This document shows, in pieces, positions 27,120 to 36,687 of a DNA stretch of 64,000 nt. The DNA lies in NCBI RefSeq assembly GCF_006715635.1, contig NZ_VFNP01000002.1, forward strand, positions 3,162,001 through 3,226,000, written 5' to 3'. Below the pieces are notes generated by a model that did not search any database, was not told the DNA's origin, and worked only from the letters and a program-made list of their open reading frames with translations. This DNA is from Streptomyces sp. SLBN-118. GTDB taxonomy: Bacteria > Actinomycetota > Actinomycetes > Streptomycetales > Streptomycetaceae. Made by a program: the position numbers and the translations under genes. Numbering within the stretch: the first letter of the stretch is position 1; each line of letters starts with the position of its first letter.

Positions 27120-27854
27120 GTCGACCGGGCCGACACCGGCGCGGCGCGCGAGAGCGACCGCGGCGAGGGTGGAGTGGACGCCCAGTTTCCCCAAGACGTT
27201 CTGCATATGCGTGCGGACGGTGTGCGGAGACAGAAACAGGCGCTCGGCGACGGCTTTGCGCCCCAGGCCCGCGACCATACAGCGCAGTACCTCCCGCTCG
27301 CGCGGGGTGAGCGACTCCACGAGCCGTTCGCTCTCCGTGCGGTGCTTGCGAGCCGCGGTCAACTCCCGCAGGACGCCGGTGAGCAGGGCAGGCGGCAGAT
27401 GTGTCTCGTCCCGCAGCACCCCCCGTATCACCGCGAGCAGCCGCTGCAGCGAGCAGTCCTTGGCGACCCAGCCGGAGGCACCCGCCTGGAGCGCGAGGGC
27501 GGCGCGGCGCGGGTCGTCCTTCTCGGCGAGCACGACGGTGCGGACCGCGGGCTGGCCGGAACGGACGCCGCCGACCAGGGAGATGCCGTCGACGAGGCCC
27601 TCCTCGCCGTTGTCCGGCACGGCACGGGCGACCACCGCACCGGCGCCGGGGACCGGCTGGGTCCCGAGGTCGGCGTCGACGAGCATGACATCGAATCTGC
27701 GCCCCTCGACGGCCGCACGCTCCAGACACCGCAGCGCGGCCGGGCCGCTGCCGGCCGCGGCGACATCGACGTCGGGCTCGGCCGCGAGGGCGGCAGCGAG
27801 CGACTCGGCGAAGATTCGGTGGTCGTCCACCACCAGGACCCGGATACGAACCAC
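27078..27854 (-). CDS. LuxR-type response regulator
   Basis: 258 residues from the GTG at 27854 (GGGGG site five bases before). The receiver starts VRIRVLVVDDHRIFAES with likely phospho-acceptor Asp59 (DVMLVDADLG) and has an extra loop (about 65-90) before the next strand; the conserved Lys is in VAKDCS. The C-terminal LuxR domain is standard (LTPREREVLRCMVAGLGRK, then HTVRTHMQNVLGKLGV). No kinase gene is adjacent. The coding end overlaps tamR by 42 bases on the opposite strand. Confidence 0.9.
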   Translation of the reverse strand: MVRIRVLVVDDHRIFAESLAAALAAEPDVDVAAAGSGPAALRCLERAAVEGRRFDVMLVDADLGTQPVPGAGAVVARAVPDNGEEGLVDGISLVGGVRSGQPAVRTVVLAEKDDPRRAALALQAGASGWVAKDCSLQRLLAVIRGVLRDETHLPPALLTGVLRELTAARKHRTESERLVESLTPREREVLRCMVAGLGRKAVAERLFLSPHTVRTHMQNVLGKLGVHSTLAAVALARRAGVGPVDLAGDVVERGGQLA

Positions 27855-28158
27855 AGACACCCCCAGTGTCGGAGGACAGAACGGCGCGGGTACGGCGCCC
27901 GGAGAATGGGGAACTACAGCGGTCGCTCGGCCGCCGCCGCGCTGTGACTGATACCCCGCCCCGGGCGTCCTACCCGACTGTCGCGCCCCCTGATCGACAC
28001 CGGCCCCCACCGGTGCTGAGCATCAGCGTACGGCTGGGTGACCGGAGCGGAAGGCTATTTGCAGAACTGATTGGCCAGGCTGTTCAGGGTGTGCCTGATG
28101 TTTCGTATTGAGGCAGAAGTCGACAAAGATCGGCGCAGTGCGGGCCTGGTCTTCCTCC
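27855..28158. other. Intergenic region between response regulator and galK
   Basis: About 300 bases with no gene I can support. It holds the regulator's promoter and the galK 3' end. A short hairpin CACCGG/CCGGTG sits at 27998-28015, and 28060-28115 is noticeably A/T-richer, with a TGCCT/AGGCA stem around it. Confidence 0.45.
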
Positions 28159-29265
28159 TCAGGACACGCGCCTCGCGCCCGCCGACGGGGTCGCCGTGAA
28201 GATCCGCGGCTCCGCGCGGCCCTCTGCGGCGAAGGACTCCAGGAGCGACGTGCGCAACCCCGCCGATGCCGACGCCTCCGTCAGGACGATCGCCGAGCCG
28301 CCGAAGCCGCCCCCCGTCATCCGCGCGCCCAGCGCGCCCGACGCGAGGGCGGTGTCCACCACCAGGTCCAGCTCCGCGCAGGAGACACGGAAGTCGTCCC
28401 GCAGCGAGGCATGGCCCTCGGTCAGGAGCGGGCCGATCGCGCGGACCTCGCCGGACTCCAGAAGAGCGATCACCCGCTCGACCCGGTGGTTCTCGGTCAC
28501 GATGTGCCGTACCAGGAGGCGCACTTCGGGGTCCTCCAGCCGGGCCAGTGCCGCCTCCAGACCGGCGTACGGGACGTCCCGCAGCGCCGGGACGCCCAGA
28601 GCCGCCGCGGCCGATTCGCAGCCGGCGCGGCGTTTGCCGTACTCGCCCTCGCTGTGGGCGTGCTTCACGCGGGTGTCGACCACCAGGAGTTCGAGGCCGA
28701 GCGCCGCCAGGTCCAGGGGGATCTGGCGCTGCGAGAGGTCCCGGGTGTCCAGATGCAGGGCGTGGCCCGCGGTGCAGCAGGCGGAGGCCGTCTGGTCCAT
28801 GATTCCGGTGGGCGCGCCGACGTAGACGTTCTCGGCGCGCTGGCACAGCCGGGCCGTGCGCCACCGCTCCAGGCCCAGTTCGTACAGGTCGTTCAGGGCC
28901 AGCGCCGTGACGACCTCCAGCGCCGCGGACGAGGAGAGGCCCGCGCCGGTGGGGACCGTCGACTCGTAGTGAATGTCCGCACCCCCCACCGCGTGGCCCG
29001 CGTCCCGCAGCGCCCAGACCACGCCCGCCGGGTAGTCGGTCCAGCCGCCCGGGCCGTGCCCGGGCGTGAGGTCCGCGACGCGGAGCTCCACCGCGTCGCC
29101 CTCGGCGTCCGCCGAGTGCAGCCGCAGCACCCCGTCGTCTCGCCGCGCAACCGTCGCGAGGGTGGTGTGGGGCAGCGCGAAGGGCATGACAAAACCGTCG
29201 TTGTAATCGGTGTGTTCACCGATCAGATTCACCCGCCCGGGCGCCGCCCACACACCGTCGCTCAT
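28159..29265 (-). CDS. galK: Galactokinase
   Basis: 368 residues, GHMP kinase. It phosphorylates galactose at C1 in the Leloir pathway. Motifs: [19 protein letters not shown] near 10-28 (galactokinase signature), the ATP loop [13 protein letters not shown] near 105 and [13 protein letters not shown] near 325. The start overlaps the galE stop (ATGA). Last gene of galT-galE-galK. Confidence 0.97.
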   Translation of the reverse strand: MSDGVWAAPGRVNLIGEHTDYNDGFVMPFALPHTTLATVARRDDGVLRLHSADAEGDAVELRVADLTPGHGPGGWTDYPAGVVWALRDAGHAVGGADIHYESTVPTGAGLSSSAALEVVTALALNDLYELGLERWRTARLCQRAENVYVGAPTGIMDQTASACCTAGHALHLDTRDLSQRQIPLDLAALGLELLVVDTRVKHAHSEGEYGKRRAGCESAAAALGVPALRDVPYAGLEAALARLEDPEVRLLVRHIVTENHRVERVIALLESGEVRAIGPLLTEGHASLRDDFRVSCAELDLVVDTALASGALGARMTGGGFGGSAIVLTEASASAGLRTSLLESFAAEGRAEPRIFTATPSAGARRVS

Positions 29266-30278
29266 GACCCGTTCTTCCTCCCCCGGGCGAAGTCCCAGGC
29301 GTCCGACACGATTCCCGCCAGATCCGCGCGGCTCGGCTGCCAGCCCAGGCGTTCCTGCGCGGTGGCCGCGGAGGCGACGAGTACCGCCGGGTCGCCGCCG
29401 CGGCGCGCCGCGGCGACCTCGGGGACGGGGTGCCCGGTCACCTTCCGTACGGTCTCGATGACCTCACGGACCGAGAAGCCGTTGCCGTTGCCGAGGTTGC
29501 AGATCAGGTGCTCGCCGGACTTCGCGGCGTCCAGCGCGAGCAGGTGCGCGTCGGCCAGGTCGGCGACATGGATGTAGTCGCGTACGCACGTGCCGTCCGG
29601 CGTCGGGTAGTCGTCGCCGAAGACGGAGATCGACTCCCGCTTTCCGAGCGCGACCTGGAGTACGAGCGGAATGAGATGCGACTCGGGATCGTGGCGCTCA
29701 CCGTAACTGCCGTACGCGCCTGCCACGTTGAAGTACCGGAGCGACACCGCGGCCAGACCGTGCGCCACCGCCTCGCCCGTGATCATGTGATCGACGGCCA
29801 GCTTGGACGCGCCGTACGGACTGGTCGGCGCCGTCGGGTCGGTCTCCGTGATGGGTGTGGAGACGGGTTCGCCGTAGGTCGCAGCGGTGGAGGAGAAGAC
29901 CAGCTTGCGCACTCCTGCGGACCGCATCGCCGCGAGCAGCTCCATCGTCCCGCCGACGTTGTTCGCCCAGTACTTCTCGGGCCTGACCACGGACTCGCCG
30001 ACCTGCGAGCACGCGGCGAAGTGCAGCACCGCCTCGTACGTGGAGTCCAGCCACCTGGAGGCATCGCGGATGTCGCCCTCGACGAAGGTGGCGCCCGAGG
30101 GGACGCCCTCGCGGAAGCCGGTGGCGAGATTGTCGAGGACGGTTACCTCGTGCCCCGCCTCCAGCAGGTGCTGCGCCACCACGCTGCCGACATATCCCGC
30201 ACCGCCCGTGACCAGGTATTTCGGGGGTCCGGGGGTCGCCCCCCGGGTAGATACAGCCTTCTGCGGCATGCTGCTCAC
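29262..30278 (-). CDS. galE: UDP-glucose 4-epimerase
   Basis: 338 residues from the GTG at 30278, whose GTGA overlaps the galT stop; an ATG nine bases on is an equal candidate. SDR fold with NAD motif TGGAGYVGS near 25 and catalytic Y-x-x-x-K in [10 protein letters not shown] near 160. It interconverts UDP-galactose and UDP-glucose. In S. lividans/coelicolor a second constitutive promoter (galP2) lies upstream of galE inside the operon; I cannot see it clearly here. Confidence 0.96.
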   Translation of the reverse strand: MSSMPQKAVSTRGATPGPPKYLVTGGAGYVGSVVAQHLLEAGHEVTVLDNLATGFREGVPSGATFVEGDIRDASRWLDSTYEAVLHFAACSQVGESVVRPEKYWANNVGGTMELLAAMRSAGVRKLVFSSTAATYGEPVSTPITETDPTAPTSPYGASKLAVDHMITGEAVAHGLAAVSLRYFNVAGAYGSYGERHDPESHLIPLVLQVALGKRESISVFGDDYPTPDGTCVRDYIHVADLADAHLLALDAAKSGEHLICNLGNGNGFSVREVIETVRKVTGHPVPEVAAARRGGDPAVLVASAATAQERLGWQPSRADLAGIVSDAWDFARGRKNGS

Positions 30279-31318
30279 TCGCTCGCTACCTCTCGCAGTC
30301 GCTCGGCCGCGGTTTCCGGCGGCACGTCGTTGATGAACACGCTCATACCGGACTCGGAACCCGCGAGGAACTTCAGCTTGCCGGAAGTGCGGCGGATGGT
30401 GAAAAGCTCAAGATGCAGCCCGAAGTCACTCCGGTTGACGTGGTGGAAGGGCGCCTGGTGCCACGCCGCGATGTACGGCGTGGGCGGTTCGGCGTCCCCG
30501 AAGATCCGGTCGAAGCGCCTCAACAGTTCCAGATAGATCTGTGGGAACTCTGTGCGCGCGGCCTCGTCCAGCGCCCGGAGGTCCGGGACGCGCCGGAGGG
30601 GATAGAGATGCACCTCGTACGGCCAGTGCGCCGCGTACGGCACGAAGGCGACCCAGTGCCCGCCCTCCAGCACGATCCGTGCGCCCTGCGCGCGCTCCCG
30701 TTCCACGAGGTCGTCGAAGAGATTGCGCCCGGTTGCGGCCCGGTGCTCGGCGGCCGAGCGCAGCATGAGCGAGGTACGGGGCGTGACAAAGGGGTACGCG
30801 TAGATCTGCCCGTGCGGATGAGCCAGCGTGACGCCGATCTCCGCGCCCCGGTTCTCGAAGCAGAAGACCTGCTCCACCTGCGGGAGTTCGGCCAGGTCGG
30901 CGGTGCGGTCGGTCCATGTTTCGAGGACCAGCGCGGCCCGCTCCTCGCCGAGGTCGGCGAAGGATGCGTCGTGGTCGGAGGTGAAGCAGACGACCTCAGA
31001 GCGGCCGGAGCGGCCGGCCAGGGAAGGAAAGCGGTTCTCGAAGACAGCGACGTCGTAGTCGGCGGCGGGGATCTCGCTCAGGCGTCCGTCCCGGGACGGA
31101 CAGAGGGGGCATTCGTCGGCCGGCGGGTGGTAGGTGCGGCCCTGGCGGTGCGAGGCGATGGCGACGAAGTCGCCGAGGAGCGGGTCGTGGCGGATCTCGG
31201 AGGTGGTGGAGATGGGATCGAGCGGCCGCCGGTCGACGGCGTCGCGTACGGCGTCGTCGCGGGAGTCGTAGTAGAGCAGCTCACGACCGTCGGCGAGCCG
31301 GGTCGACGTCTTCTTCAC
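30275..31318 (-). CDS. galT: Galactose-1-phosphate uridylyltransferase
   Basis: 347 residues from the GTG at 31318, preceded by GGGAG; the frame stays open further upstream but without a site. Class I GalT with the active-site [11 protein letters not shown] (H-P-H) near 175 and zinc ligands in DECPLCPS near 60. It swaps UMP between UDP-glucose and galactose-1-phosphate. First gene of the operon; the region before it resembles galP1. Confidence 0.96.
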   Translation of the reverse strand: MKKTSTRLADGRELLYYDSRDDAVRDAVDRRPLDPISTTSEIRHDPLLGDFVAIASHRQGRTYHPPADECPLCPSRDGRLSEIPAADYDVAVFENRFPSLAGRSGRSEVVCFTSDHDASFADLGEERAALVLETWTDRTADLAELPQVEQVFCFENRGAEIGVTLAHPHGQIYAYPFVTPRTSLMLRSAAEHRAATGRNLFDDLVERERAQGARIVLEGGHWVAFVPYAAHWPYEVHLYPLRRVPDLRALDEAARTEFPQIYLELLRRFDRIFGDAEPPTPYIAAWHQAPFHHVNRSDFGLHLELFTIRRTSGKLKFLAGSESGMSVFINDVPPETAAERLREVASE

Positions 31319-31324
31319 CTGGGG

Positions 31325-31385
31325 CTCCCTCAGCCTCCCAACAAACAGAACCGCACATAACAAATCACAAGCCAACAGGTCGCGT
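31325..31385 (-). promoter_or_regulatory. galP1-like promoter region
   Basis: Upstream of galT the coding-strand sequence is unusually T-rich with recurring TTGT/TGTG units (TTGGCTTGTGATTTGTTATG and TTCTGTTTGTTGGG). Galactose-responsive galP1 of S. lividans contains direct hexamer repeats in this position; correspondence is inferred. Confidence 0.5.
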
Positions 31386-31543
31386 CAATGGGCAGGGCAG
31401 GCGACAGAGAGCGCTTGCACTCAAGGTGTGAACACGTTCGGATGACAGCTCATCGACGTGTTTGCGCGGCACAACCGCGCAGAAAGGGGGGCGCCGCGAC
31501 CGCGCCCAGGTGCCGCGACGGCGCCCGGCGGACACCCGCTGGA

Positions 31544-32245
31544 TCAGCCGTGATCCGTCGCCGGTCCGGACGAGGGCGAGACGACCGCCGCCCGGTCGAG
31601 GAGCCCGGTGCGGGCGGCCAGGGCAGCCGCCTCCAGGCGGGAGCCGACCCCCAGTTTCATCAGCACCCGCTGTACGTGTGTACGGGCCGTGCTCGGCGCG
31701 ATCCCCATGCCCGCCGCGATCACCCGGGTGTCCTCGCCCTCAGCGACCCGCACCAGCACCTCGACCTCGCGCGGGGTGAGCAGCTGGAGCAGCCGTTGCC
31801 CCTCGTCGTCCGGCTGGGCGGCCGGGTTGAGCAGTTCGGCGAACGCGCCCTGAAGCAGCTGCGGAGCCACCACGGCCTCGCCCGCCCGCGCCTTGACCAT
31901 GGCCCGTTCGACACCCTCGATGCGCTCGTCGTGGCGTACGTAACCGGAGGCGCCGGCGGCGAAGGCCGCGGCGATCCCGCGCGGGCTGGGTACCGGGCCG
32001 AGCACCACCACGGCCACCTGCGGGCGTTCCCGCTTGATCTTGACGATGGGGTCGAAGGCGCCGGGTTCCGCCGGGGTCGCAGTGCCCAGCAGGCACACCT
32101 CGGGCGCCCTGCTGACCACCAGTTCCGCCGCGCCGGCCGCGGGGGCCGCCGCCGCGAGCACTCGGTGCCCGCGCAGCTTCAGGGCCGAGGCGAGTGCCTC
32201 GGCGAGCAGTCGATGATCATCGAGCACCATGAGCCGCACGCCCAT
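31544..32245 (-). CDS. LuxR-type orphan response regulator lacking the phospho-acceptor Asp
   Basis: 233 residues from the ATG at 32245 (GGGGG site). The receiver keeps the acidic pair (LMVLDDHRLL, residues 9-10), but the strand that should carry the acceptor Asp reads EVCLLGTATPAE, so residue 54 is Gly; the conserved Lys is also lost (GYVRHDERIEG). The LuxR domain is intact (LTPREVEVLVRVAEGEDTR, then STARTHVQRVLMKLGV). It should therefore act without phosphorylation, like other atypical Streptomyces regulators. No kinase is adjacent; it is upstream of galT in the same direction after a 225-base gap. Confidence 0.88.
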   Translation of the reverse strand: MGVRLMVLDDHRLLAEALASALKLRGHRVLAAAAPAAGAAELVVSRAPEVCLLGTATPAEPGAFDPIVKIKRERPQVAVVVLGPVPSPRGIAAAFAAGASGYVRHDERIEGVERAMVKARAGEAVVAPQLLQGAFAELLNPAAQPDDEGQRLLQLLTPREVEVLVRVAEGEDTRVIAAGMGIAPSTARTHVQRVLMKLGVGSRLEAAALAARTGLLDRAAVVSPSSGPATDHG

Positions 32246-32388
32246 CGAGCAACCCCCATCCCCGCGAGCTGGCCCCCCGGCCCTCTGCCCCGGCAAGCTA
32301 CACGCTTGTTCGAGATCGCGCGCCCCCAACGTGGCAGAAGCCACACAGAGTGCCGAATTCTTCGCCAAACAGGGCTACTTATGACCGC

Positions 32389-32422
32389 GGCCCGGCACAT
32401 CGGTGATCCAATGTGCCGGGCC
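32389..32422. terminator. Terminator after the first propeller gene
   Basis: A perfect 12-bp stem GGCCCGGCACAT / ATGTGCCGGGCC with a 10-base loop, 30 bases beyond the stop at 32452 on the minus strand. Confidence 0.8.
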
Positions 32423-32451
32423 GGAGGCCTCATTGCGACGCCTGTGGGGTG

Positions 32452-34233
32452 TCAGTCCGCCGTACTGAAGGCCACCGTCAGGTACTTCTTCCCGAACGTG
32501 GACGGCGTCCGGCTCAACAGAGTCGCCCCGACATACAGCCGCCCGTTCGCATACCGGTACTCGGCGCTGTCCGAGGAGAAGCTGGTCTCCGCCTCCCGCA
32601 CCGCCTTGTCGGCCGGATTGTCCATCAGCACGGTCTGCTTGAAAGTGGCGCCGTCGATGCTCACGACCTGGCCGCCCTTGTCGTAGGGAGGCCACTTGTA
32701 CGCCAGGATGTTTCCGCCGTCCATGCGGATCGGGAACATCGTGAACCGGTCGCCCGCGTCGGCGCGGTCGCTGGTCGGCTTCCCGGTGGCAAGGTCGTAC
32801 GAAACGATCTCGTTGGTGTCGCCGTACTCCCCGCTGCCCTCGTGATCGGCGGTCGGCAGATACAGCCTGCCGTTGCCGGCCACGACCTTCTGGCAGGTCT
32901 CCACCTCGGTGGAGCCGCACCTGGCCTGGAACTTGTCGCCCGTCGCCGAGATCTTGGCGCGCAGAGCGCCCTTCTCGTCGATCGAGAAGAAGTCCGAGAT
33001 ACCGCCCGAGCCGGTGTCGCCGACATCGGCGGCGACGACCAGCGGCTTGGTCGAGACGATGCTCGCGTATTCGACGCCGGGCGGCAGCTTGTACGAGAAG
33101 GCGGGGGTGCCGTTGTCCGGGTTCAGGCTCTGGATGACGACCTGCGGGTTGTCGTACGTACCGCACTTGCGGGCGGCGACGAGCGCCGGGCCGCCGCCGT
33201 AGCCCATGTCGTAACAGCCCTCGGCGTCGACCTTGGGCTTCCAGCGGACGGCGCCGCTTGTGAGGTCGAAGGCCGCGCCGCCGTCGGTGCCGCCCGCGGC
33301 GACCGTGCTGCCGCTCTGGGTGACTTCGGAGAACTTGACCTTGCCGTCACCGCTGGAGGTGCCGGTGACGGACTTGCTCCACAGCAGCTTGCCGGTGTTG
33401 AGGTCGACGACGCCGACCTCGGTGCACTGCTCGTAGTTCTTCGGCGGGATCCGCTTCTTGGCCTCGAAGACGATCGCGGCCTTGTTGTCCTCGGACAGGT
33501 GGCGGGAGGCCGCACAGATCTGCCCGGGGAGCGGAAGCGTCCACAGCGGGGTGCCCTTGGCCGCGTCGTAGCCGACAAGGGAGTTGACGCCGGGCTTGAC
33601 GTAGGCCTTGTCGGTGACCCAGGAGCCCTTGACGCTCGTGATGTCGGTCCGCGCGGGCTCCGGCAGCTGGAAGGCCACCTTGGAGTGGACGTTGGCGGAC
33701 GCCTTCTCCTTGCCGGGACCGTCGGCGGCCTTGCCGCCACCGCTGCCGCCGCCGTCGGAACCATTGGTTCCGCCACTGGCGCTGTTCTTGGCCTGGTCGT
33801 TCTTGTCCTCGCCCCCGTCGTCCTTGGAGGCGAACCAGATGCCACCCGCGACGATCAGCACGACGGCGACGGACGCCGCGATGATGATCTGCATCTGGGT
33901 GCTCAGCTTCTTGCCGCCGCCGCTGCCGCCGGGCTGGGGCGGCATGTACTGCGGCTGCATGGGCTGCGTCGGGTATCCGTAACCGGGCTGGCCCTGCGGC
34001 CCTGCCTGCGGGTAGCCGTAGCCCGGTGCCTGCCCGGGCGCCTGCGGGTAGCCGTAGCCGGACTCCCCCGGCGGCGGGGTCTGCGGATAGCCGTAGGAGG
34101 GATCCTGCGGGGGCGGCGTCGGAGCTCCGAAGCCTCCCGGCGGAGGGTCCTGGGGCGCGCCGAAGCCTCCCTGCGGGGGCTGGCCCGGAGGTTGACCCGG
34201 TGGCTGGTTCGGCGGCGGGGGCGGCTGCGTCAT
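32452..34233 (-). CDS. Membrane-anchored PQQ-like beta-propeller protein (copy 1)
   Basis: 593 residues. The cytoplasmic N-terminus (1-105) is Pro/Gln/Gly/Tyr-rich with repeated GYGYPQ units; one helix at about 113-132 (IIIAASVAVVLIVAGGIWF); a Gly/Ser linker; then, outside the cell, a beta-propeller of PQQ-like repeats (VGYDAAKGTPLWTLPLPG, VDLNTGKLLWSKS, FDLTSGAVRWKPK) with several Cys pairs. No catalytic residues are evident; such proteins may bind envelope partners. It is a tandem paralogue of the 34295-36079 gene, same strand, about 60 bases apart. Confidence 0.9.
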   Translation of the reverse strand: MTQPPPPPNQPPGQPPGQPPQGGFGAPQDPPPGGFGAPTPPPQDPSYGYPQTPPPGESGYGYPQAPGQAPGYGYPQAGPQGQPGYGYPTQPMQPQYMPPQPGGSGGGKKLSTQMQIIIAASVAVVLIVAGGIWFASKDDGGEDKNDQAKNSASGGTNGSDGGGSGGGKAADGPGKEKASANVHSKVAFQLPEPARTDITSVKGSWVTDKAYVKPGVNSLVGYDAAKGTPLWTLPLPGQICAASRHLSEDNKAAIVFEAKKRIPPKNYEQCTEVGVVDLNTGKLLWSKSVTGTSSGDGKVKFSEVTQSGSTVAAGGTDGGAAFDLTSGAVRWKPKVDAEGCYDMGYGGGPALVAARKCGTYDNPQVVIQSLNPDNGTPAFSYKLPPGVEYASIVSTKPLVVAADVGDTGSGGISDFFSIDEKGALRAKISATGDKFQARCGSTEVETCQKVVAGNGRLYLPTADHEGSGEYGDTNEIVSYDLATGKPTSDRADAGDRFTMFPIRMDGGNILAYKWPPYDKGGQVVSIDGATFKQTVLMDNPADKAVREAETSFSSDSAEYRYANGRLYVGATLLSRTPSTFGKKYLTVAFSTAD

Positions 34234-34294
34234 GGCGTACTACCTCGGAAGGGTGCTGGAGAGGGGACGTGGGTCGAAAGGACTCAGGACGCGG

Positions 34295-36079
34295 TCACTT
34301 GCCGAAGGCCATCATGGTCTTCGTCTCCTTCTCCTCCTTGTCGTTGCTGGCGCTGACACGGCCGCTGGCGATGAAGAACCGGCCGTCCGCGTACGCCATC
34401 TTCGAGGAGAAGAAAGAGCTCTCGATCTCGGCGGTCGATGCCGGGTGCTGCAGCAGCACCTTCGGCGCGCCACCCGTCGGCGCGATCGTGGCGACCGCGC
34501 CGCCCGCGTCGTACGACGCGTCCACGTAGACGAGGACGCTGCCGCTCTCCATGCGCAGCGGGGTCATCTTGTGCTTGCCCCCGGCAGGCGAACGCCACTT
34601 CTCCTTGCCGGTGTCGAGGCTGAACGCGACGACCTCGTTGGCGGTGCCGTAGGCGGTCTCGGTCGACATGTAGAAAGTGGAGGCGTCGGCGGCCACGCCG
34701 GTACAGCCCTCCAGGTTGTGCCCGAAGACCACGAACGCGCCGCCGCAGCGCGGCGCGAACTTGTCCTTGCCGCCCTGGATCTGCGAGCGCAGCCTGCCGT
34801 TGTCGGTCAGCGCGACGATCGACCACTTCTTCGGCTCACGCTGGGTCAGCGAGATGACCGGCGGGCTGACCGAGTAGACCTTGTCGATCTCCCAGCCGAC
34901 CGGGGCGTTGTACGTCCACCTGGCCTTGCCGGTCGCCGGATCGACCTCCGACAGCTGCTGCTTGGGCTTGTCGTAGTCCGACGTGGGGCAGCTCGCGACG
35001 GTGAGCAGCTTGGGTCCGCCCGCGAAGGCCCCCGGCTTGCAGCCCTCGCTCGGGCCCTTGAAGAGCTGCTTGCCGTCCGCCAGAGAGAAGCCGTACGAGT
35101 TGCCGCTGCCGCCCGCGGCAAGGGTGTTGCCGCTGATCGACAGGGTGAAGTCGGAGAGCGAACCGAACGGGCCGCCGGCCTTGGGGATCGGCTTCGTCCA
35201 GCCCGCCTTGCCGGTGTTGATGTCGATCATCTGCAGTTTGAGGCACTTGGCCTTCTCGGTGAGGCCGTCCTTGACGCCCACGACGATCTTGCCGTCGGCG
35301 GAGGTCTGCGGCGCGGCGGAGCACACCTCGGCGCTGAGCGGGACGGTCCACTTCTTCTTGCCGTCGGTCACCGAGTAGCCGACGACCTCCTTGTACATGG
35401 CCTTGACGACGGTGTCGCCGGCCACCCAGGGGCCGAAGACCTCGGCACCGTTGCGCGGCAGGTCGACATCGTTCTTCGACAGGAAGAGGACCTTCGCCTC
35501 GCCCGGCTTGCGTCCGGCGTTGAGGTCGTCGTCGCCGTCGCGCCCGTCGCCGCTGCCGTCGCCCTGGTCGACGGACGCCGAGCCGGTGGGCTTGGGGTCG
35601 TCGCTCTTGCTGACGTTCTTCTCGTCCTTCTTGTCGTCACCGCCGCTGAGGGCGAGGTAGGTTCCGCCGCCGATCACCAGCAGTCCGGCCACGGCCGCGC
35701 CGATGATGACGCCCGGCCTGCCCTTGAAGAAGTTGCCGCCGCCGCTGCCGCCGCCGGGCGGGGTGGGCGCGCCCGGGTACTGCGGCTGCGTGGGGTAACT
35801 GCCGTAGGGACCAGCCTGCTGGCCGTACGGCCCGGGCTGGTTGTACGGACCCGGCTGGCCGGGGGCCTGCTGCGGGTAGCCGTAGCCGGCCTGCGCGGGC
35901 GGCTGCTGCGGATAGCCGTAACCGGGAGCGCCGGGGGGTGCCGCGGGCGGCGGGCCCTGCGGGGCGGGCGGCGCCTGCGGCGGCTGCGCGGGCGGCTGAG
36001 GAGCGCCGAATCCGCCCTGCGAAGGCTGGTTCGGGGGCTGACTCGGCGGCTGCGGGGGCTGGTTCGGCGGCTGCGTCAT
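34295..36079 (-). CDS. Membrane-anchored PQQ-like beta-propeller protein (copy 2)
   Basis: 594 residues with the same plan as copy 1: N-terminus MTQPPNQPPQPPSQPPNQ with GYGYPQQ repeats, helix at about 130-150 (GVIIGAAVAGLLVIGGGTYLAL), charged linker (GGDDKKDEKN, DGRDGDDD), then the extracellular propeller (VGYSVTDGKKKWTVP, IDINTGKAGWTKP, VDPATGKARWTYN). It is close to copy 1 in length and order, so tandem duplication is clear. A truncated third copy sits just upstream at 36100-36448. Confidence 0.9.
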   Translation of the reverse strand: MTQPPNQPPQPPSQPPNQPSQGGFGAPQPPAQPPQAPPAPQGPPPAAPPGAPGYGYPQQPPAQAGYGYPQQAPGQPGPYNQPGPYGQQAGPYGSYPTQPQYPGAPTPPGGGSGGGNFFKGRPGVIIGAAVAGLLVIGGGTYLALSGGDDKKDEKNVSKSDDPKPTGSASVDQGDGSGDGRDGDDDLNAGRKPGEAKVLFLSKNDVDLPRNGAEVFGPWVAGDTVVKAMYKEVVGYSVTDGKKKWTVPLSAEVCSAAPQTSADGKIVVGVKDGLTEKAKCLKLQMIDINTGKAGWTKPIPKAGGPFGSLSDFTLSISGNTLAAGGSGNSYGFSLADGKQLFKGPSEGCKPGAFAGGPKLLTVASCPTSDYDKPKQQLSEVDPATGKARWTYNAPVGWEIDKVYSVSPPVISLTQREPKKWSIVALTDNGRLRSQIQGGKDKFAPRCGGAFVVFGHNLEGCTGVAADASTFYMSTETAYGTANEVVAFSLDTGKEKWRSPAGGKHKMTPLRMESGSVLVYVDASYDAGGAVATIAPTGGAPKVLLQHPASTAEIESSFFSSKMAYADGRFFIASGRVSASNDKEEKETKTMMAFGK

Positions 36080-36099
36080 GGGTGATTACCTCTGGAAAT

Positions 36100-36448
36100 G
36101 GGGAGATGGGAGAAGGCCGTTGATACGGGTGGGCAGTGAGGCCGACGGCGGGCTTGTCGTCCTTGCCGTCACCGCCGAGCGCGAACCAGGTACCGCCGCC
36201 GATGACCGGCAGGCCCGCGGCCGCGGCGCCGATGACCGCTCCGGGCCTGCGGTTGAAGCACCCGCCGCCACTGCTGCCGGGCGGGATTTGCCCAGCGGGA
36301 GACTGCGGCTGGGCCGGGTAACTGTACGGCCCGGGGGGCTGGTTGGACGGCCCGGCTGCCGACCGCACGGACCTGGCGGCTGCGAACCCCGAGAAACGCC
36401 GAAGCCACCCCACGGCTGCTGCTCGCCGGGCCGCTGAGTCATCGGCAC
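36100..36448 (-). pseudogene. Truncated, frameshifted third propeller-protein copy
   Basis: Reads MPMTQRPGEQQPWGGFGV in one frame, then after a frameshift near 36340 SNQPPGPYSYPAQPQSPAGQ and the membrane helix with preceding GGGCFNRRPGAVIG and following GGGTWFALGGDGKDDKPA. These match the start, GxxYPxQP motif, Gly run, helix and GGD linker of copy 2. It then runs into the upstream region of copy 2, so the whole propeller domain is missing. A third paralogue lost by deletion plus a frameshift. Confidence 0.75.
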
Positions 36449-36687
36449 TTCCCCCTTGGTGCGGCCCGCTGTCCTGGCCGGTCTCCCCCGCTGATCCGCC
36501 GTGCGTTCGCTCCGGCAGGGAGCGATTCGGACACGGAACCCGCTGTTTCATATGAGTCGAGCGGTGCTTCTTTCTATCACCCGGGAACGCATGAACGAGG
36601 GTCCGGTCCGCCCCTGTTCCCAAGGGAGGACCGGCCCGTAATGGGGTTGTTACTCGCTCTCCACGGCTTCTCTACGCAGCAAGCCGG

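Noticed and set aside
34232..36085. 617-codon plus-strand frame opposite propeller copy 2
   Set aside because: Mirrors the propeller gene codon by codon; no recognisable domain.
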